64,000 nucleotides of DNA from Fervidobacterium nodosum Rt17-B1 (GTDB taxonomy: Bacteria; Thermotogota; Thermotogae; Thermotogales; Fervidobacteriaceae), in NCBI RefSeq assembly GCF_000017545.1, contig NC_009718.1, forward strand, positions 1,736,001-1,800,000, read 5' to 3'. The notes under the pieces were generated by a model. That model searched no databases. It was not told the origin of the DNA and saw nothing but the letters and a program-made list of their open reading frames with translations. Of the stretch, positions 43,464 to 52,606 are shown piece after piece; position 1 is the stretch's first letter; each line of letters starts with the position of its first letter. Both the position numbers and the translations under genes were made by a program.

Positions 43464-44621
43464 CTATTTCATCGGTACATACGGTACGTTGTTCTTTAGT
43501 AAATAATACACTAAATTTACTAATTTCCTTGCAGTTAATATTAGCGCTCTCATGTGTTTGTGTGTTGTTGCTTCTGCGTACTTTTTGCGATAATATTCTT
43601 TGTATACAGGATCGTATGTCTTTACTCCGTTCGCTGCCATTACTAGGTATGTTCTTAGATACTTGTTCCCTTTTTTCGTTAGTTGGTTGTTTTCTGATTT
43701 GTAATTTCCACTTTGATTGATTGTCCATACAAGCCCTGCGTATGATGCTAACGCTGAGGCTTTTTCGAAACGATTGATGTCTCCTATTTCGGCTATAATT
43801 CCAGCTGCAGTTATTTCTCCTATCCCTTTGACTGTTGTTAGTGTGTTCGAAATTACTTTAAGTAATTTACTTATTTCTTTCTTTACTAGTTCGATTTGTT
43901 TTTCATAGTGCTGTATCAAATCGATAGTGGAAACAATAGATATTCTCAGAGTGTTTGAAGGATTAACAGACAACCTCAAGGCATCTTTAGCAAGAGTTTG
44001 GAGTTTTTCTGCTAAGACTTGTGAAGAGACATTGTGTCTGGAAATTTTCGCAATATATTCAAATAACTCTTCAATTGGCATGTTTGCGATTTCTTCGATT
44101 GTATAATCTTTAAGCAGGCATTCGAAAGTCTTATTTAGTTTAAAGTCAAGTTTAGGGAAATAAAGAGAAACATACGAATAGAGCCTAAGTTTCAATCGAG
44201 CGATATCTTCGTTGAACTTTAAATAAAGTCTGGTGAGATTACGAAGCTCAGAGATGATATATGAGTTATTGACAAAAGGGACTAAAGACTCAGGAAATTT
44301 AGAAGCGATAGAGAAAATAAGTTCAGCATCGATTTTGTCAGTTTTAGGACGATTGAGAATTTTGCGATAGAGCTTAATGTTATCAGTTTTAACCCAAAAG
44401 ACAGGTACGTTGTTTTGAAAGAAGAAGTTAGCGACATTAAAAGAAAAAACACCAGTTGATTCAAGGACAAGAGAAAAATCGGAAGAAGAAGCAAAAGCTT
44501 TGTTAAAAAGTTCAACAATACCTTGAGGAGAGTTCTCAACAGTCCCACTACCGATGAAATCAGAAAAGAAAGAAAGATAGTTCTTTGAGACATCAATAGC
44601 TAAAATAGCCAAAGGAATCAC
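43464..44621 (-). CDS. IS110-family transposase of a second, unrelated element
   Basis: A 385-aa protein with DEDD domain (LAILAIDVSKNYLSFF, KTDKIDAELIFSIASK) and Transposase_20 domain (TTVKGIGEITAAGIIAEIGDINRF, ALASYAGLV, KKGNKYLRTYLVMAAN). Outside these family motifs it shows little similarity to the three-copy element. A GGAGGTG ribosome site precedes ATG 44621. The exact ends of the element are not visible because only one copy is in the window. Confidence 0.92.
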   Translation of the reverse strand: MIPLAILAIDVSKNYLSFFSDFIGSGTVENSPQGIVELFNKAFASSSDFSLVLESTGVFSFNVANFFFQNNVPVFWVKTDNIKLYRKILNRPKTDKIDAELIFSIASKFPESLVPFVNNSYIISELRNLTRLYLKFNEDIARLKLRLYSYVSLYFPKLDFKLNKTFECLLKDYTIEEIANMPIEELFEYIAKISRHNVSSQVLAEKLQTLAKDALRLSVNPSNTLRISIVSTIDLIQHYEKQIELVKKEISKLLKVISNTLTTVKGIGEITAAGIIAEIGDINRFEKASALASYAGLVWTINQSGNYKSENNQLTKKGNKYLRTYLVMAANGVKTYDPVYKEYYRKKYAEATTHKHMRALILTARKLVNLVYYLLKNNVPYVPMK

Positions 44622-44630
44622 CTCCGGATT

Positions 44631-44705
44631 GAGTACAGCCTTACAACCTCGCGGTACATAAGAAAACGAGGCAAAACATTTTCCGGCAAGTAAAAAGCTG
44701 TACTC
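44631..44705 (-). ncRNA. Candidate bridge RNA of the second IS110-type element
   Basis: Just upstream of the transposase start is a 75-nt foldback. The outer stem is GAGTACAGC (44631-44639) with GCTGTACTC (44697-44705), and inside it CCTCG (44647-44651) pairs with CGAGG (44667-44671). IS110-group elements encode their bridge RNA in the left non-coding end, upstream of the recombinase gene, with target- and donor-binding loops. Position and structure fit; the loops' pairing with DNA cannot be tested from one copy. The rest of 44706-44836 shows no gene. Confidence 0.5.
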
Positions 44706-44836
44706 TAGTTAGGCAATCTTATTTAAGAGAACAAAGTCTCAAGGAGGGGCAACCTGAAACTATTTTACCAGAGGTGTTAAAAAATATGCATTCAATTTTC
44801 AAAGACCAATTTTAATTTTTACCGAACTTATTATAC

Positions 44837-46532
44837 GAGCATTCCTGTAAGGAAAAATAGATTTTGAAAAAAGTATCGCCTCCTGATAATATATAATTAC
44901 CCCATCACACTAAAATCAGGAGGCGATACCATGGAACAAAAGTATGTTAATCCAAAAGTTTCAAGAATTTCTCAAGACACTCTAATTGTCGGTATTGATG
45001 TTGCTAAAAGAAATCATTGGGTTAGGATGACTGATTATCGTGGAATTGATTTGATTAGCCCTTTCAAGATTAATAATACCATAGATGGTATTAAAATGTT
45101 AGAGGAAAAAATAAGAATTATTAAGCAAAAGGAAGGGTTAAACAACGTAATCTTAGGCATGGAACCATCAGGGCATTATTGGAAGGTTTTAGCTTGGCAA
45201 ATGAAATCTAACGAGCAAGTAAATTATCTTGTTGGAGTAAATCCATATCATGTGAAGAAAAGCAAAGAATTTGATGATAACTCACCTAGTAAAAATGACA
45301 AGAAAGATGCAGGATTAATAGCCAAATTAATCAAAGATGGAAGATATTTCGATATGCATTTATCAAATGATGTGTATAGTGAGTTAAAAGTATTAACCAC
45401 GACAAGGGAACAATTAGTAAGTAAGAGAAAAAATTCAAAAAATATTGTAATAGCTATAATAGACGAATACTTTCCTGAGTATAAGAAGATATACAAAAAC
45501 ATATTTTCGGAAGGTTCGATGAAATTATTAAAGACCTATCCATTTCCAGAAGAGATATTAAGAGTTGGAGTAGAAGAAATAGAAAGTGTATTGAAAGAAT
45601 CGACAAAGGGGAAAGACTGGAAAAGTAGGGCGCGGAAGATATACGAAGCAGCGAGAGAATCGGTAGGAGTAAGAGCAGGGCAAAAAAGTGCGAAAATGAA
45701 ATTAAGGATGCTATTGGAAGAAATAGAGCTATTAACAAGACAAATTCAAGAGCTAGAAGAAGAGATGAAAAAAATGATAGAAGAAACAGAAGAAGGGGAA
45801 TATATAGAAAGTGTGCCAGGGATAGGAACGGTAATGACAGCCACGATATTAGGAGAGACAGGAGGGTTAAGCAGGTTTAAAAGCTGGAAACAAATAAGGA
45901 AATTAGCTGGATTGAACCTGTACGAAGAAAGTTCTGGAGAACACAAAGGAAAAACGCGGATAACAAAAAGAGGGCGGCCGTTACTGAGGAAAATAATATA
46001 CTTGATGGCAAAAACGGTGATAAGACATAACCGTGAAATAATGGAAAAATATTTAAAACTGAGGAAAAGAGAAAAAAATCCATTAAAAGAGACACAAGCA
46101 TTGATAGCAATAGGATTGAAAATGATAAGGATAATATTCAAGTTAGTGAAAAGCAAGACAAGATATGAACCGGAGAGAGTATATGTATAGGTGAGAAAGC
46201 CGGTCACCTCCATTAGGAAAGTAACCAGGATACGAGAATAAGCAAACTCACCATACCTCAAATAGGACGAAGGAATGTGAGAGTGTGGAACAAACCAGGT
46301 GGGCATAAGAGGGTTAGTTTGAGGGAAAATGGTGGGGAAGTAGTTAAAAAAAATAATCTAAGAAGGAATAAAGCGACATAAAAATAATGAATTAATTCAT
46401 TAAAGATAAAAAATTAAAATTATTAAGATTTTAGATAAACTCTTTTGGAAAAGAAAGGGAAGTAAGAATTTTTTGAAAAAATAAGAAAAAACGTATTTCA
46501 GGAGGCTAATCAAAAATATTTCTTTGAAGAGG
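44837..46532 (+). mobile_element. IS110-type insertion sequence, copy 3
   Basis: Same element and orientation as copies 1 and 2, with two substitutions seen in the coding part. The right flank is the N-terminal half of the permease whose other half adjoins copy 1. The left flank is the upstream region of the second IS110-type element. Confidence 0.93.
44931..46190 (+). CDS. IS110-family transposase (DEDD recombinase), copy 3
   Basis: A 419-aa protein differing from copies 1 and 2 by Glu185Lys (EYKKIYKN instead of EYEKIYKN). One further silent change is visible near codon 207. The upstream hairpin is at 44873-44929. Confidence 0.95.
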   Translation: MEQKYVNPKVSRISQDTLIVGIDVAKRNHWVRMTDYRGIDLISPFKINNTIDGIKMLEEKIRIIKQKEGLNNVILGMEPSGHYWKVLAWQMKSNEQVNYLVGVNPYHVKKSKEFDDNSPSKNDKKDAGLIAKLIKDGRYFDMHLSNDVYSELKVLTTTREQLVSKRKNSKNIVIAIIDEYFPEYKKIYKNIFSEGSMKLLKTYPFPEEILRVGVEEIESVLKESTKGKDWKSRARKIYEAARESVGVRAGQKSAKMKLRMLLEEIELLTRQIQELEEEMKKMIEETEEGEYIESVPGIGTVMTATILGETGGLSRFKSWKQIRKLAGLNLYEESSGEHKGKTRITKRGRPLLRKIIYLMAKTVIRHNREIMEKYLKLRKREKNPLKETQALIAIGLKMIRIIFKLVKSKTRYEPERVYV

Positions 46533-47351
46533 AGAAATGACTGGCAATGTTGCCATAGTTGATATAAATTTTTTGCCTTTGATGCTAGTCCTTGTAACTA
46601 AGAACGCGAACAAAAATCCAATGATTGTTGAAACTGTTGCAGTCAATGTACCAAGCAATATACTATTGAAAAATGCTTTTAAGTAGTTTTTTTCAGTCAA
46701 AATGGTCTTCCATACATTAAATGTAAATGTTCCGGTCCGTGTGAATGTCAGTTTAACAGCTTCGTAAAGTGGGTAGACGATGAATACTAATACAACGACG
46801 AACGTAATAATAATTGCGTAAGTTGTCACAGGATTTGTCGAGAATATCCCTATAGCAAATCCGATAACAAATATTGTAAGTGCTATTAAAAACATTATAT
46901 CTATTGTGTTAAGCAATTTGATAGTATCTTCTGCGTTGTGAAGTTGCACCATTATTGCAACTACTTCATAGTCTTTTACAATGGGTGAAAAGACAACGAA
47001 ATACTTTTTATTATTAATCGTTATTATTTTTGGAGAAATGTAAATTTCTTCATACAATGCGTGTTCTTCGCCATAAGAAAAATCTGGTAGATTTTTTATA
47101 GTATTATTTAAACCCTCCAAGCTTTCCTCATAATTACCTTCAAAGTCATAAACATAATATTCCAAGCCCTGATAATTCTCTTTAATTTTTTCTGAGTCGG
47201 TCATAGAGATTGAATTAGCAAGTTTAAGTAAATTCTCCCGCTCCATGCGGGAGAATTCGTTCTTTATGGTTGTTCTAATCCAGAAAAGAATTATAAATAC
47301 TATGGTTATAACAGCTAAAAATTTTATTATTTTCCAATTTCTTTGTTCCAT
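46533..47351 (-). pseudogene. Iron-type ABC transporter permease, N-terminal part (interrupted by IS copy 3)
   Basis: The first about 273 residues of the permease whose C-terminal part is at 1412-2723. After one N-terminal helix there is a long soluble segment (about 33-145, EFSRMERENLLKLANSISM onward) that is unusual for FbpB permeases and looks sensor-like. Then come helices and the start of the first permease domain (SILLGTLTATVSTIIGFLFAFLVTR, ATLPVISP). The frame then enters IS sequence and stops at 46506. It overlaps the end of the binding-protein gene by 25 bp, as in an intact operon. Confidence 0.85.
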
Positions 47352-48313
47352 TTTTCTACTAACCTCTCTCTATTTTGAGCTTCCCAGAGTAAATCTTGTT
47401 GAATTAGGTTTATATCTTCAAGTTTGTAAACTAATTTATTTTTTGGAGCTTTTGGTGAAAGTGGTATAACATACCAACTTGCGATAATTGCTTGTGCCTT
47501 ATCCCCAAGTATCCAGTTGTACAATTTTTTAGCTTCAAGAGGTTCTTTTCCACCTTTTATAAGTGACATAGCTGCTATTTCGTAGCCGGTTCCTTCTCTT
47601 GGTAGTGTTATAACAATCGGTGCACCTTCTTTTTGTAGTTTTACTAAGTCATGTAAATAACCAATAGCTATAGTTGTTTCACCAATTGCACAATCTTTTC
47701 CTGGTGCTGAACCTGATTTTGTGTACATGTTGACGTTTGCATCAAGCTTTTTCAAATAATCAAAAACTTTAGCTTCATCTCTTTTGTAGATGTTTACAAG
47801 TGTTGTAATAACGTTGTAAGCTGTACCAGATGTGTTTGGGTTAGCCATTCTAATTAATCCTTTGTACTCAGGTTTGAGTAAATCTGCCCAACTTATTGGA
47901 GGATTAATTCCGAGCTCTTTTGCTTTGTTCTTGTTTGTTGCAAAAGCTAATGGCCCCACGTAAAGTCCTATCCAGTAACCATCTGGATCTTTAAATTTTT
48001 CATCAATGAATTGACTGTAGGGAGCTCTGTATGGCGTGGTTAAACCTTTTAATTTTGCTTCAACGTGAAAGACACCAACTCCACCAACCCATATCGAAGC
48101 TTGTGGGTTTTGTTTTTCCGCTTCCAATCTCGCTATGACTTCACCAGTTGAGAGCCTTACTCAGTTGACTTTTATTCCTGTTTCTTTCTCAAACTCTGCA
48201 AATAAAACTTTTGCTAATGGTTCTTCAAGAGTTGTGTAAGCATTTACATAATTTGCTGCAAAAACAAAAAATGTGGTCAAAATCACAACAAGCAAAGCCA
48301 AGACTTTCCTCAT
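47327..48313 (-). pseudogene. Iron(III) ABC transporter substrate-binding protein with an in-frame TGA
   Basis: A FbpA/FutA-type binding protein of normal length (about 329 residues from MRKVLALLVVILTTFF, signal peptide). The frame is open from 48313 to 47327 except for a TGA at 48163-48161, exactly where the family has Trp (GIKVN-stop-VRLSTGEVIARLEAEK). Other family features are intact: SIWVGGVGVFHVEAKLKGL, YWIGLYVGPLAFATNK and the YVIPLSPKAPKN end. A longer N-terminus from 48349 is possible but lacks a ribosome site. With the permease also split, the transporter has decayed. A sequencing error at this one base is the alternative. Confidence 0.82.
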
Positions 48314-48422
48314 AGTTGCTATGATGAAAAAGCGCGAGAAATTCAACATCGATCATACATTTTCGTCTTCTACTCAAAATTTAATTTTACATAGTTGACT
48401 CCTGTTTTTTGGATTGAGAATA

Positions 48423-49451
48423 TTATACACTATAAAATGGTAAACTTATTTTATACTTTCCTCTGAAATTTGGTTCTTTAAGCATCAAAGAACTATCAAG
48501 GTCATGGAAATCAAAAGCTCCTGTGCCGAGTGCGAAGTGTACGCTTTGATTTACTCCAAGGCTCGACTCAGCCATGCAACCTAGCATCAATCTTATATTG
48601 GCGGCTTTTGCAATTTCGACGATTGCAAGCGCATCGCTTATGCCAGATTTCATTAGTTTGATATTTATATAATCAACCGCTTCTTCTTTGATAAGTCTTA
48701 AGACGTCATATTTCGTTCTTGCACTTTCATCTGCTGCAACTGGGAATGGGGAGTTCCATCTAACGTATTTTAAACCATCGATATCGGTTATCGCGACTGG
48801 TTGTTCAAATACCGATATATCCACCCCTGCGCGGTACACTTCCGTTACAAATCTTACAGCTTGTTTTGGAGTGTAACCTGTGTTTGCATCAACTATGTAT
48901 TTGCAACCTTTACTTACTTCATGTATCGCTAATATAGCTTGTATATCTTCCTCTAAGTTTTCGCCAACTTTTATTTTTATAACTCTGTGCCCTTGCGAAA
49001 TTATCTTTTTTACATCTTCTAACCTTTCTTCGATTGTACCTATACTCACAGTGTAATCTGTTTCTATTTCTCTTTTTGCCCCGCCTAATATTTGATAAAC
49101 CGGAACGCCTATTTCTTCACTAAACGCATCGAGTACGGCGTATTGTACAGCAGCTTTTATGCTTGGAACGCCTTTTAGTGAGTCGGTAATATCGAAAATT
49201 TTCCTGTACTCTCTTACATCCATTCCAACAATCATTTCTTGAACAGCGTTTTCAAATCCCATCAAAGCTGAGATTTTCTCACCGTTAACTCTAAAAGATG
49301 GTGATGCTTCACCGTAACCTACAACTCCATTCTCAAGTTCTAAAATCACTTCGATATTTTGTGTCTCATATGAAATGTTGTTTGTAATGTGAAATGGTTT
49401 AACGTATTCAAATCGATTGAGCTTAAATTTTACGGATTTAATCTTTGCCAA
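48423..49451 (-). CDS. L-Ala-D/L-Glu-type dipeptide epimerase (enolase superfamily)
   Basis: A 342-aa muconate-lactonizing-type enolase-superfamily enzyme. The catalytic Lys pair is VIKIKVG, metal ligands are in VDANTGYT, FEQPV and VAADESARTKYD, and the second Lys is in INIKLMKSGISDA. This set and the Thermotoga parallel (TM0006) suggest epimerisation of dipeptides from murein or protein breakdown. Other superfamily reactions cannot be excluded. It follows the transglutaminase-fold gene by 24 bp and may share its transcript. Confidence 0.85.
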   Translation of the reverse strand: MAKIKSVKFKLNRFEYVKPFHITNNISYETQNIEVILELENGVVGYGEASPSFRVNGEKISALMGFENAVQEMIVGMDVREYRKIFDITDSLKGVPSIKAAVQYAVLDAFSEEIGVPVYQILGGAKREIETDYTVSIGTIEERLEDVKKIISQGHRVIKIKVGENLEEDIQAILAIHEVSKGCKYIVDANTGYTPKQAVRFVTEVYRAGVDISVFEQPVAITDIDGLKYVRWNSPFPVAADESARTKYDVLRLIKEEAVDYINIKLMKSGISDALAIVEIAKAANIRLMLGCMAESSLGVNQSVHFALGTGAFDFHDLDSSLMLKEPNFRGKYKISLPFYSV

Positions 49452-49474
49452 TTCGCATTCCCCCTTTTGTTTAT

Positions 49475-50824
49475 TTATTTTTTACAAGGCTGAAATTTAA
49501 GTACTTCTATTTTACTTTCGAGGTCAATAACGTATCCATCTTCTTCTTTTGTAATGATTTCCATTTCACCTGTTTGATTATCGTAAGGGTCAAGTCTCCA
49601 AGAGATCTTTCGTGGTTCAAAATCACCTTGGAACTCTGTATTCGCAAACATTCTGAAACCATCAAGGTTTGTGAAATAAAATAATCTAAGGTCCTCGTTA
49701 TCCTTTCTTCCTCCACCGAACGATAAATCAACCGGTACCCAACCATAATCTTCCAAATAAATTATTGCCCAATCATGCGATGAAGCGCCAATTGACGTAA
49801 TACTCCATCCAGATTGCCATTTTGCTGGAACTCCAACCATTCGGCACAAAGTTATAAATAGCAAAGCTTGAAAACCACAATCACCTTTGAAAACAGTTGC
49901 AACATACTCTGGTATATTATCATAGATAGCATACGGTAGCACATATGAATAATTAACATTTAGCGTTACAAAATCGTATATCCTTCTTGCCTTTGCTATA
50001 TCACTGACATTTTCTATGTTTTCATCGTGAAAAATCAAATCGATGAGGTTCCAAAGGTATGGAGTGAATCTTATATGTGGAAGTTTTTCCGAGAGGTCTT
50101 CGCTGGACGGTTTGTTTTTATATAGCCCATCGAAACCAATCCACTCGTGGATTTTATAAGAAAACTCAACGTAAAATTCTTCGTTATCTTTTCCTTCCAT
50201 GTAAACTGTTCTTTGTCCAACTGAGTTTGGGGCTATTTTTACATCGTGACTTGCGGATATCAATTTTACATCAGATTGCTGAAATTCTTCTTTTGGAAAC
50301 GGTAACCAAACTCTGACTTTTGTATCGGAGGGATGCTCTCTTTTTAGAGTTATCTTAGCTTGGATTTCGTATGTTTTAGGTTTTCCACCATCTATTAACC
50401 TTGTAATTGCTTTGTTTATAATATTTCTTCTTTTTTGAGTTAACTTCGTATTTTTATCTATTTTTTGACGTTCCTTAAAATGTGGATAATTGAAGAATAA
50501 ATTACTATCGAATCTTTTTTCAAAGTATGGGGTATCATTTACATACATCCAATCGAGAATACCGTTTTTCATCAATTGTTTGAATTCACCTTTAGTAAGA
50601 TTTTTTACTTTCTTTTTTAAAATGTTATACGCCTCTTTTTCTGAGATGCTGTATGCTTTTTTTAATAAAACTATCCGGTAAAGTTCGAAGTGCAATTTTT
50701 TGTTTAAGCCTTTAGGAATCTTATGTTCGATTCTTTCTTTTATTTTATGTTCGGCACGTTTGAATTTTCCAGCTAAGATATCGAACTTTATATCCTCCGG
50801 TGTTGGAAAGATGAGAAATTCCAA
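49475..50824 (-). CDS. Cytoplasmic transglutaminase-like (cysteine protease fold) protein
   Basis: A 449-aa protein whose C-terminal half is a transglutaminase core: Cys in FKGDCGFQALLFITLCRMVGVPAKW-type motif (split), His in SSHDWAIIYL, Asp in WVPVDLSFG. The N-terminal 130 residues are Lys-rich and helical, and a beta-rich domain (about 160-240) lies between. No signal peptide is present. The TTG start at 50824 is chosen for the GGGGGG ribosome site 6 bp upstream; the longer frame from 50866 starts in that spacer. Such proteins are mostly peptidases or amidases, and the epimerase neighbour suggests peptide catabolism. Confidence 0.75.
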   Translation of the reverse strand: MEFLIFPTPEDIKFDILAGKFKRAEHKIKERIEHKIPKGLNKKLHFELYRIVLLKKAYSISEKEAYNILKKKVKNLTKGEFKQLMKNGILDWMYVNDTPYFEKRFDSNLFFNYPHFKERQKIDKNTKLTQKRRNIINKAITRLIDGGKPKTYEIQAKITLKREHPSDTKVRVWLPFPKEEFQQSDVKLISASHDVKIAPNSVGQRTVYMEGKDNEEFYVEFSYKIHEWIGFDGLYKNKPSSEDLSEKLPHIRFTPYLWNLIDLIFHDENIENVSDIAKARRIYDFVTLNVNYSYVLPYAIYDNIPEYVATVFKGDCGFQALLFITLCRMVGVPAKWQSGWSITSIGASSHDWAIIYLEDYGWVPVDLSFGGGRKDNEDLRLFYFTNLDGFRMFANTEFQGDFEPRKISWRLDPYDNQTGEMEIITKEEDGYVIDLESKIEVLKFQPCKK

Positions 50825-50935
50825 AACAATCCCCCCAATCAATAGCATAATTTTACATATTACCATACTATAATTTTACTCTGTTTTTTTAAATTCTCAA
50901 AATTTATTTTCAAGTTCTTATGTTAATTTTTCAAC

Positions 50936-50979
50936 AAAACAATATCGCAGCCCATTGCTACGAGCTGCGATATTGTTTT
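50936..50979. terminator. Strong bidirectional terminator
   Basis: A 16-bp perfect stem, AAAACAATATCGCAGC (50936-50951) and GCTGCGATATTGTTTT (50964-50979), with T-rich sequence on both sides. It ends the ornithine operon after the dehydrogenase gene. Confidence 0.9.
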
Positions 50980-50995
50980 TTAGTTTTTTGGAAAA

Positions 50996-52573
50996 TTATA
51001 TCTTTTCGCTTATCGCTTTTGCTTGCAAGAACAAACCGAGGTAATCTCTTCCACCAGCCTTGCTGTCAGTACCAGACATGTTAAATCCACCAAATGGATG
51101 TACTCCAACAAGCGCTCCTGTAGACTTTCTGTTGAAGTAAAGGTTTCCAACGTGGAATTCCTCTTTTGCGCGTTCTATTCTGTTTCTATCTTTGCTGTAA
51201 AGCGAACCAGTTAGACCGTATTCTGTTGCATTTGCTATTCTTAGAGCGTCGTCAAAATCCTCTGCCTTTATAATAGCAAGAACAGGGCCGAATATTTCTT
51301 CCTGGGCAATCCTTGCGTCCCATGGAACATCTTTAAATATAGTTGGTTCAATGAAATAGCCACCAAGGTCTTCTCTACCGTTTCCACCGTATATGAGTTG
51401 CCCTTCCTTCTTCCCTATTTCTATATACGCAAGTATTTTTTCCATTGAGCTTTTATTTACAACTGGACCAAGCCAATTTTCTTTGTATCTAACATCTCCC
51501 ATTTTTATCTTTGATATTCGTTCGATAACTTTTTCGATAACTTTATCGTATACTTCTTTTACTATAACTGCCCTGCTACCTGCGCTACATTTTTGACCTT
51601 GATAACCGAACGCGCTTACAACTATTCCTTCAGCAGCAGCATCTAAATCCGCTGTTTCATCAACAACTACGGCATCTTTTCCACCCATTTCAAGGACTGT
51701 ACGTTTTATCCATATCTGACCAGGTTGAGGTTTAGCCGCAAGTTCGTGTATTCTTAGTCCAACATCTTTTGAACCCGTAAAACTTATAAACCTTGTTTTT
51801 GGATGTTTAACGAGAAATTCACCGGCGAGTGCACCACTTCCTGGTAAGAAGTTAACAACGCCATCTGGTAAACCAACTTCTTGGAGCACTTCAAAGAACT
51901 TAGCCGCAATTACAGGACTATCGCTTGCAGGTTTTAAAACGACAGTATTTCCAGTAACAACCGCTGCACTTGTCATTCCTACCAAAATGGCAAGTGGGAA
52001 GTTCCAAGGTGGTATAACTATACCTACACCTAAAGGTATATATCTAAGTTCGTTGTATTCACCAGTTATTCTTACCAATGGTTGTTCTGAAGCGTACCTT
52101 ACCATTTCTCTCGCGTAAAATTCTAAGAAATCGATTGCTTCAGAAACATCTGCATCGGCTTCTACCCAATTCTTTCCAACTTCGTACACAAGCCAAGCAT
52201 CGAATTCAAATTTCCTTTCTCTTATTTTTTTGGCAGCTTTTAACAAATACTCTGCACGAACATGGGCAGGAGTTCTGCTCCACGTTTTAAACGCTTCCCA
52301 TGCATTTTCCAAAGCTTTTTCTGCAAGTTCCTCGTTTGCGCTGTTCACATAACCAACGATTTCATCAAATTTACTAGGATTTATCGATTTAATCTTTTTC
52401 TCTGTTTTGTAAGGTTTTCCCCCTATAAAAATATCGTACTCTTTTCCAAATTCTTTGTAGACTTTTTCAAGAGCTTCTTTCATCTTTGTTTCATTTTCTG
52501 GTTTGGAAAAATCTGTTACTGGCTCATTTTTAAATGGTGGAATAATTGTCCAATCTGTTACTTCGTACCCCAC
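50996..52573 (-). CDS. L-glutamate gamma-semialdehyde (1-pyrroline-5-carboxylate) dehydrogenase
   Basis: A 525-aa NAD(P)-dependent aldehyde dehydrogenase of the PutA/RocA group. It has the NAD fold (FTGSKDVGLRIHE), the Glu motif LEMGGKDAVVVD, the catalytic Cys in GYQGQKCSAGSR, and IAQEEIFGPVLAI. It oxidises glutamate semialdehyde to glutamate. It is the last gene of the ornithine operon, 33 bp after oraE, and is bounded by a strong terminator. That adds an exit from ornithine/proline carbon to glutamate next to the oxidative cleavage route. Start at GTG 52573 after GGGGGGAG. Confidence 0.9.
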   Translation of the reverse strand: MGYEVTDWTIIPPFKNEPVTDFSKPENETKMKEALEKVYKEFGKEYDIFIGGKPYKTEKKIKSINPSKFDEIVGYVNSANEELAEKALENAWEAFKTWSRTPAHVRAEYLLKAAKKIRERKFEFDAWLVYEVGKNWVEADADVSEAIDFLEFYAREMVRYASEQPLVRITGEYNELRYIPLGVGIVIPPWNFPLAILVGMTSAAVVTGNTVVLKPASDSPVIAAKFFEVLQEVGLPDGVVNFLPGSGALAGEFLVKHPKTRFISFTGSKDVGLRIHELAAKPQPGQIWIKRTVLEMGGKDAVVVDETADLDAAAEGIVVSAFGYQGQKCSAGSRAVIVKEVYDKVIEKVIERISKIKMGDVRYKENWLGPVVNKSSMEKILAYIEIGKKEGQLIYGGNGREDLGGYFIEPTIFKDVPWDARIAQEEIFGPVLAIIKAEDFDDALRIANATEYGLTGSLYSKDRNRIERAKEEFHVGNLYFNRKSTGALVGVHPFGGFNMSGTDSKAGGRDYLGLFLQAKAISEKI

Positions 52574-52606
52574 AACGCTCCCCCCTTTTTTTGAATTTGA
52601 GTTTTA

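Noticed and set aside
48161-48163. Selenocysteine codon in the binding protein
   Set aside because: The family has Trp, not Cys, at this position, and no SECIS-like hairpin follows. A nonsense change or base-call error is simpler.
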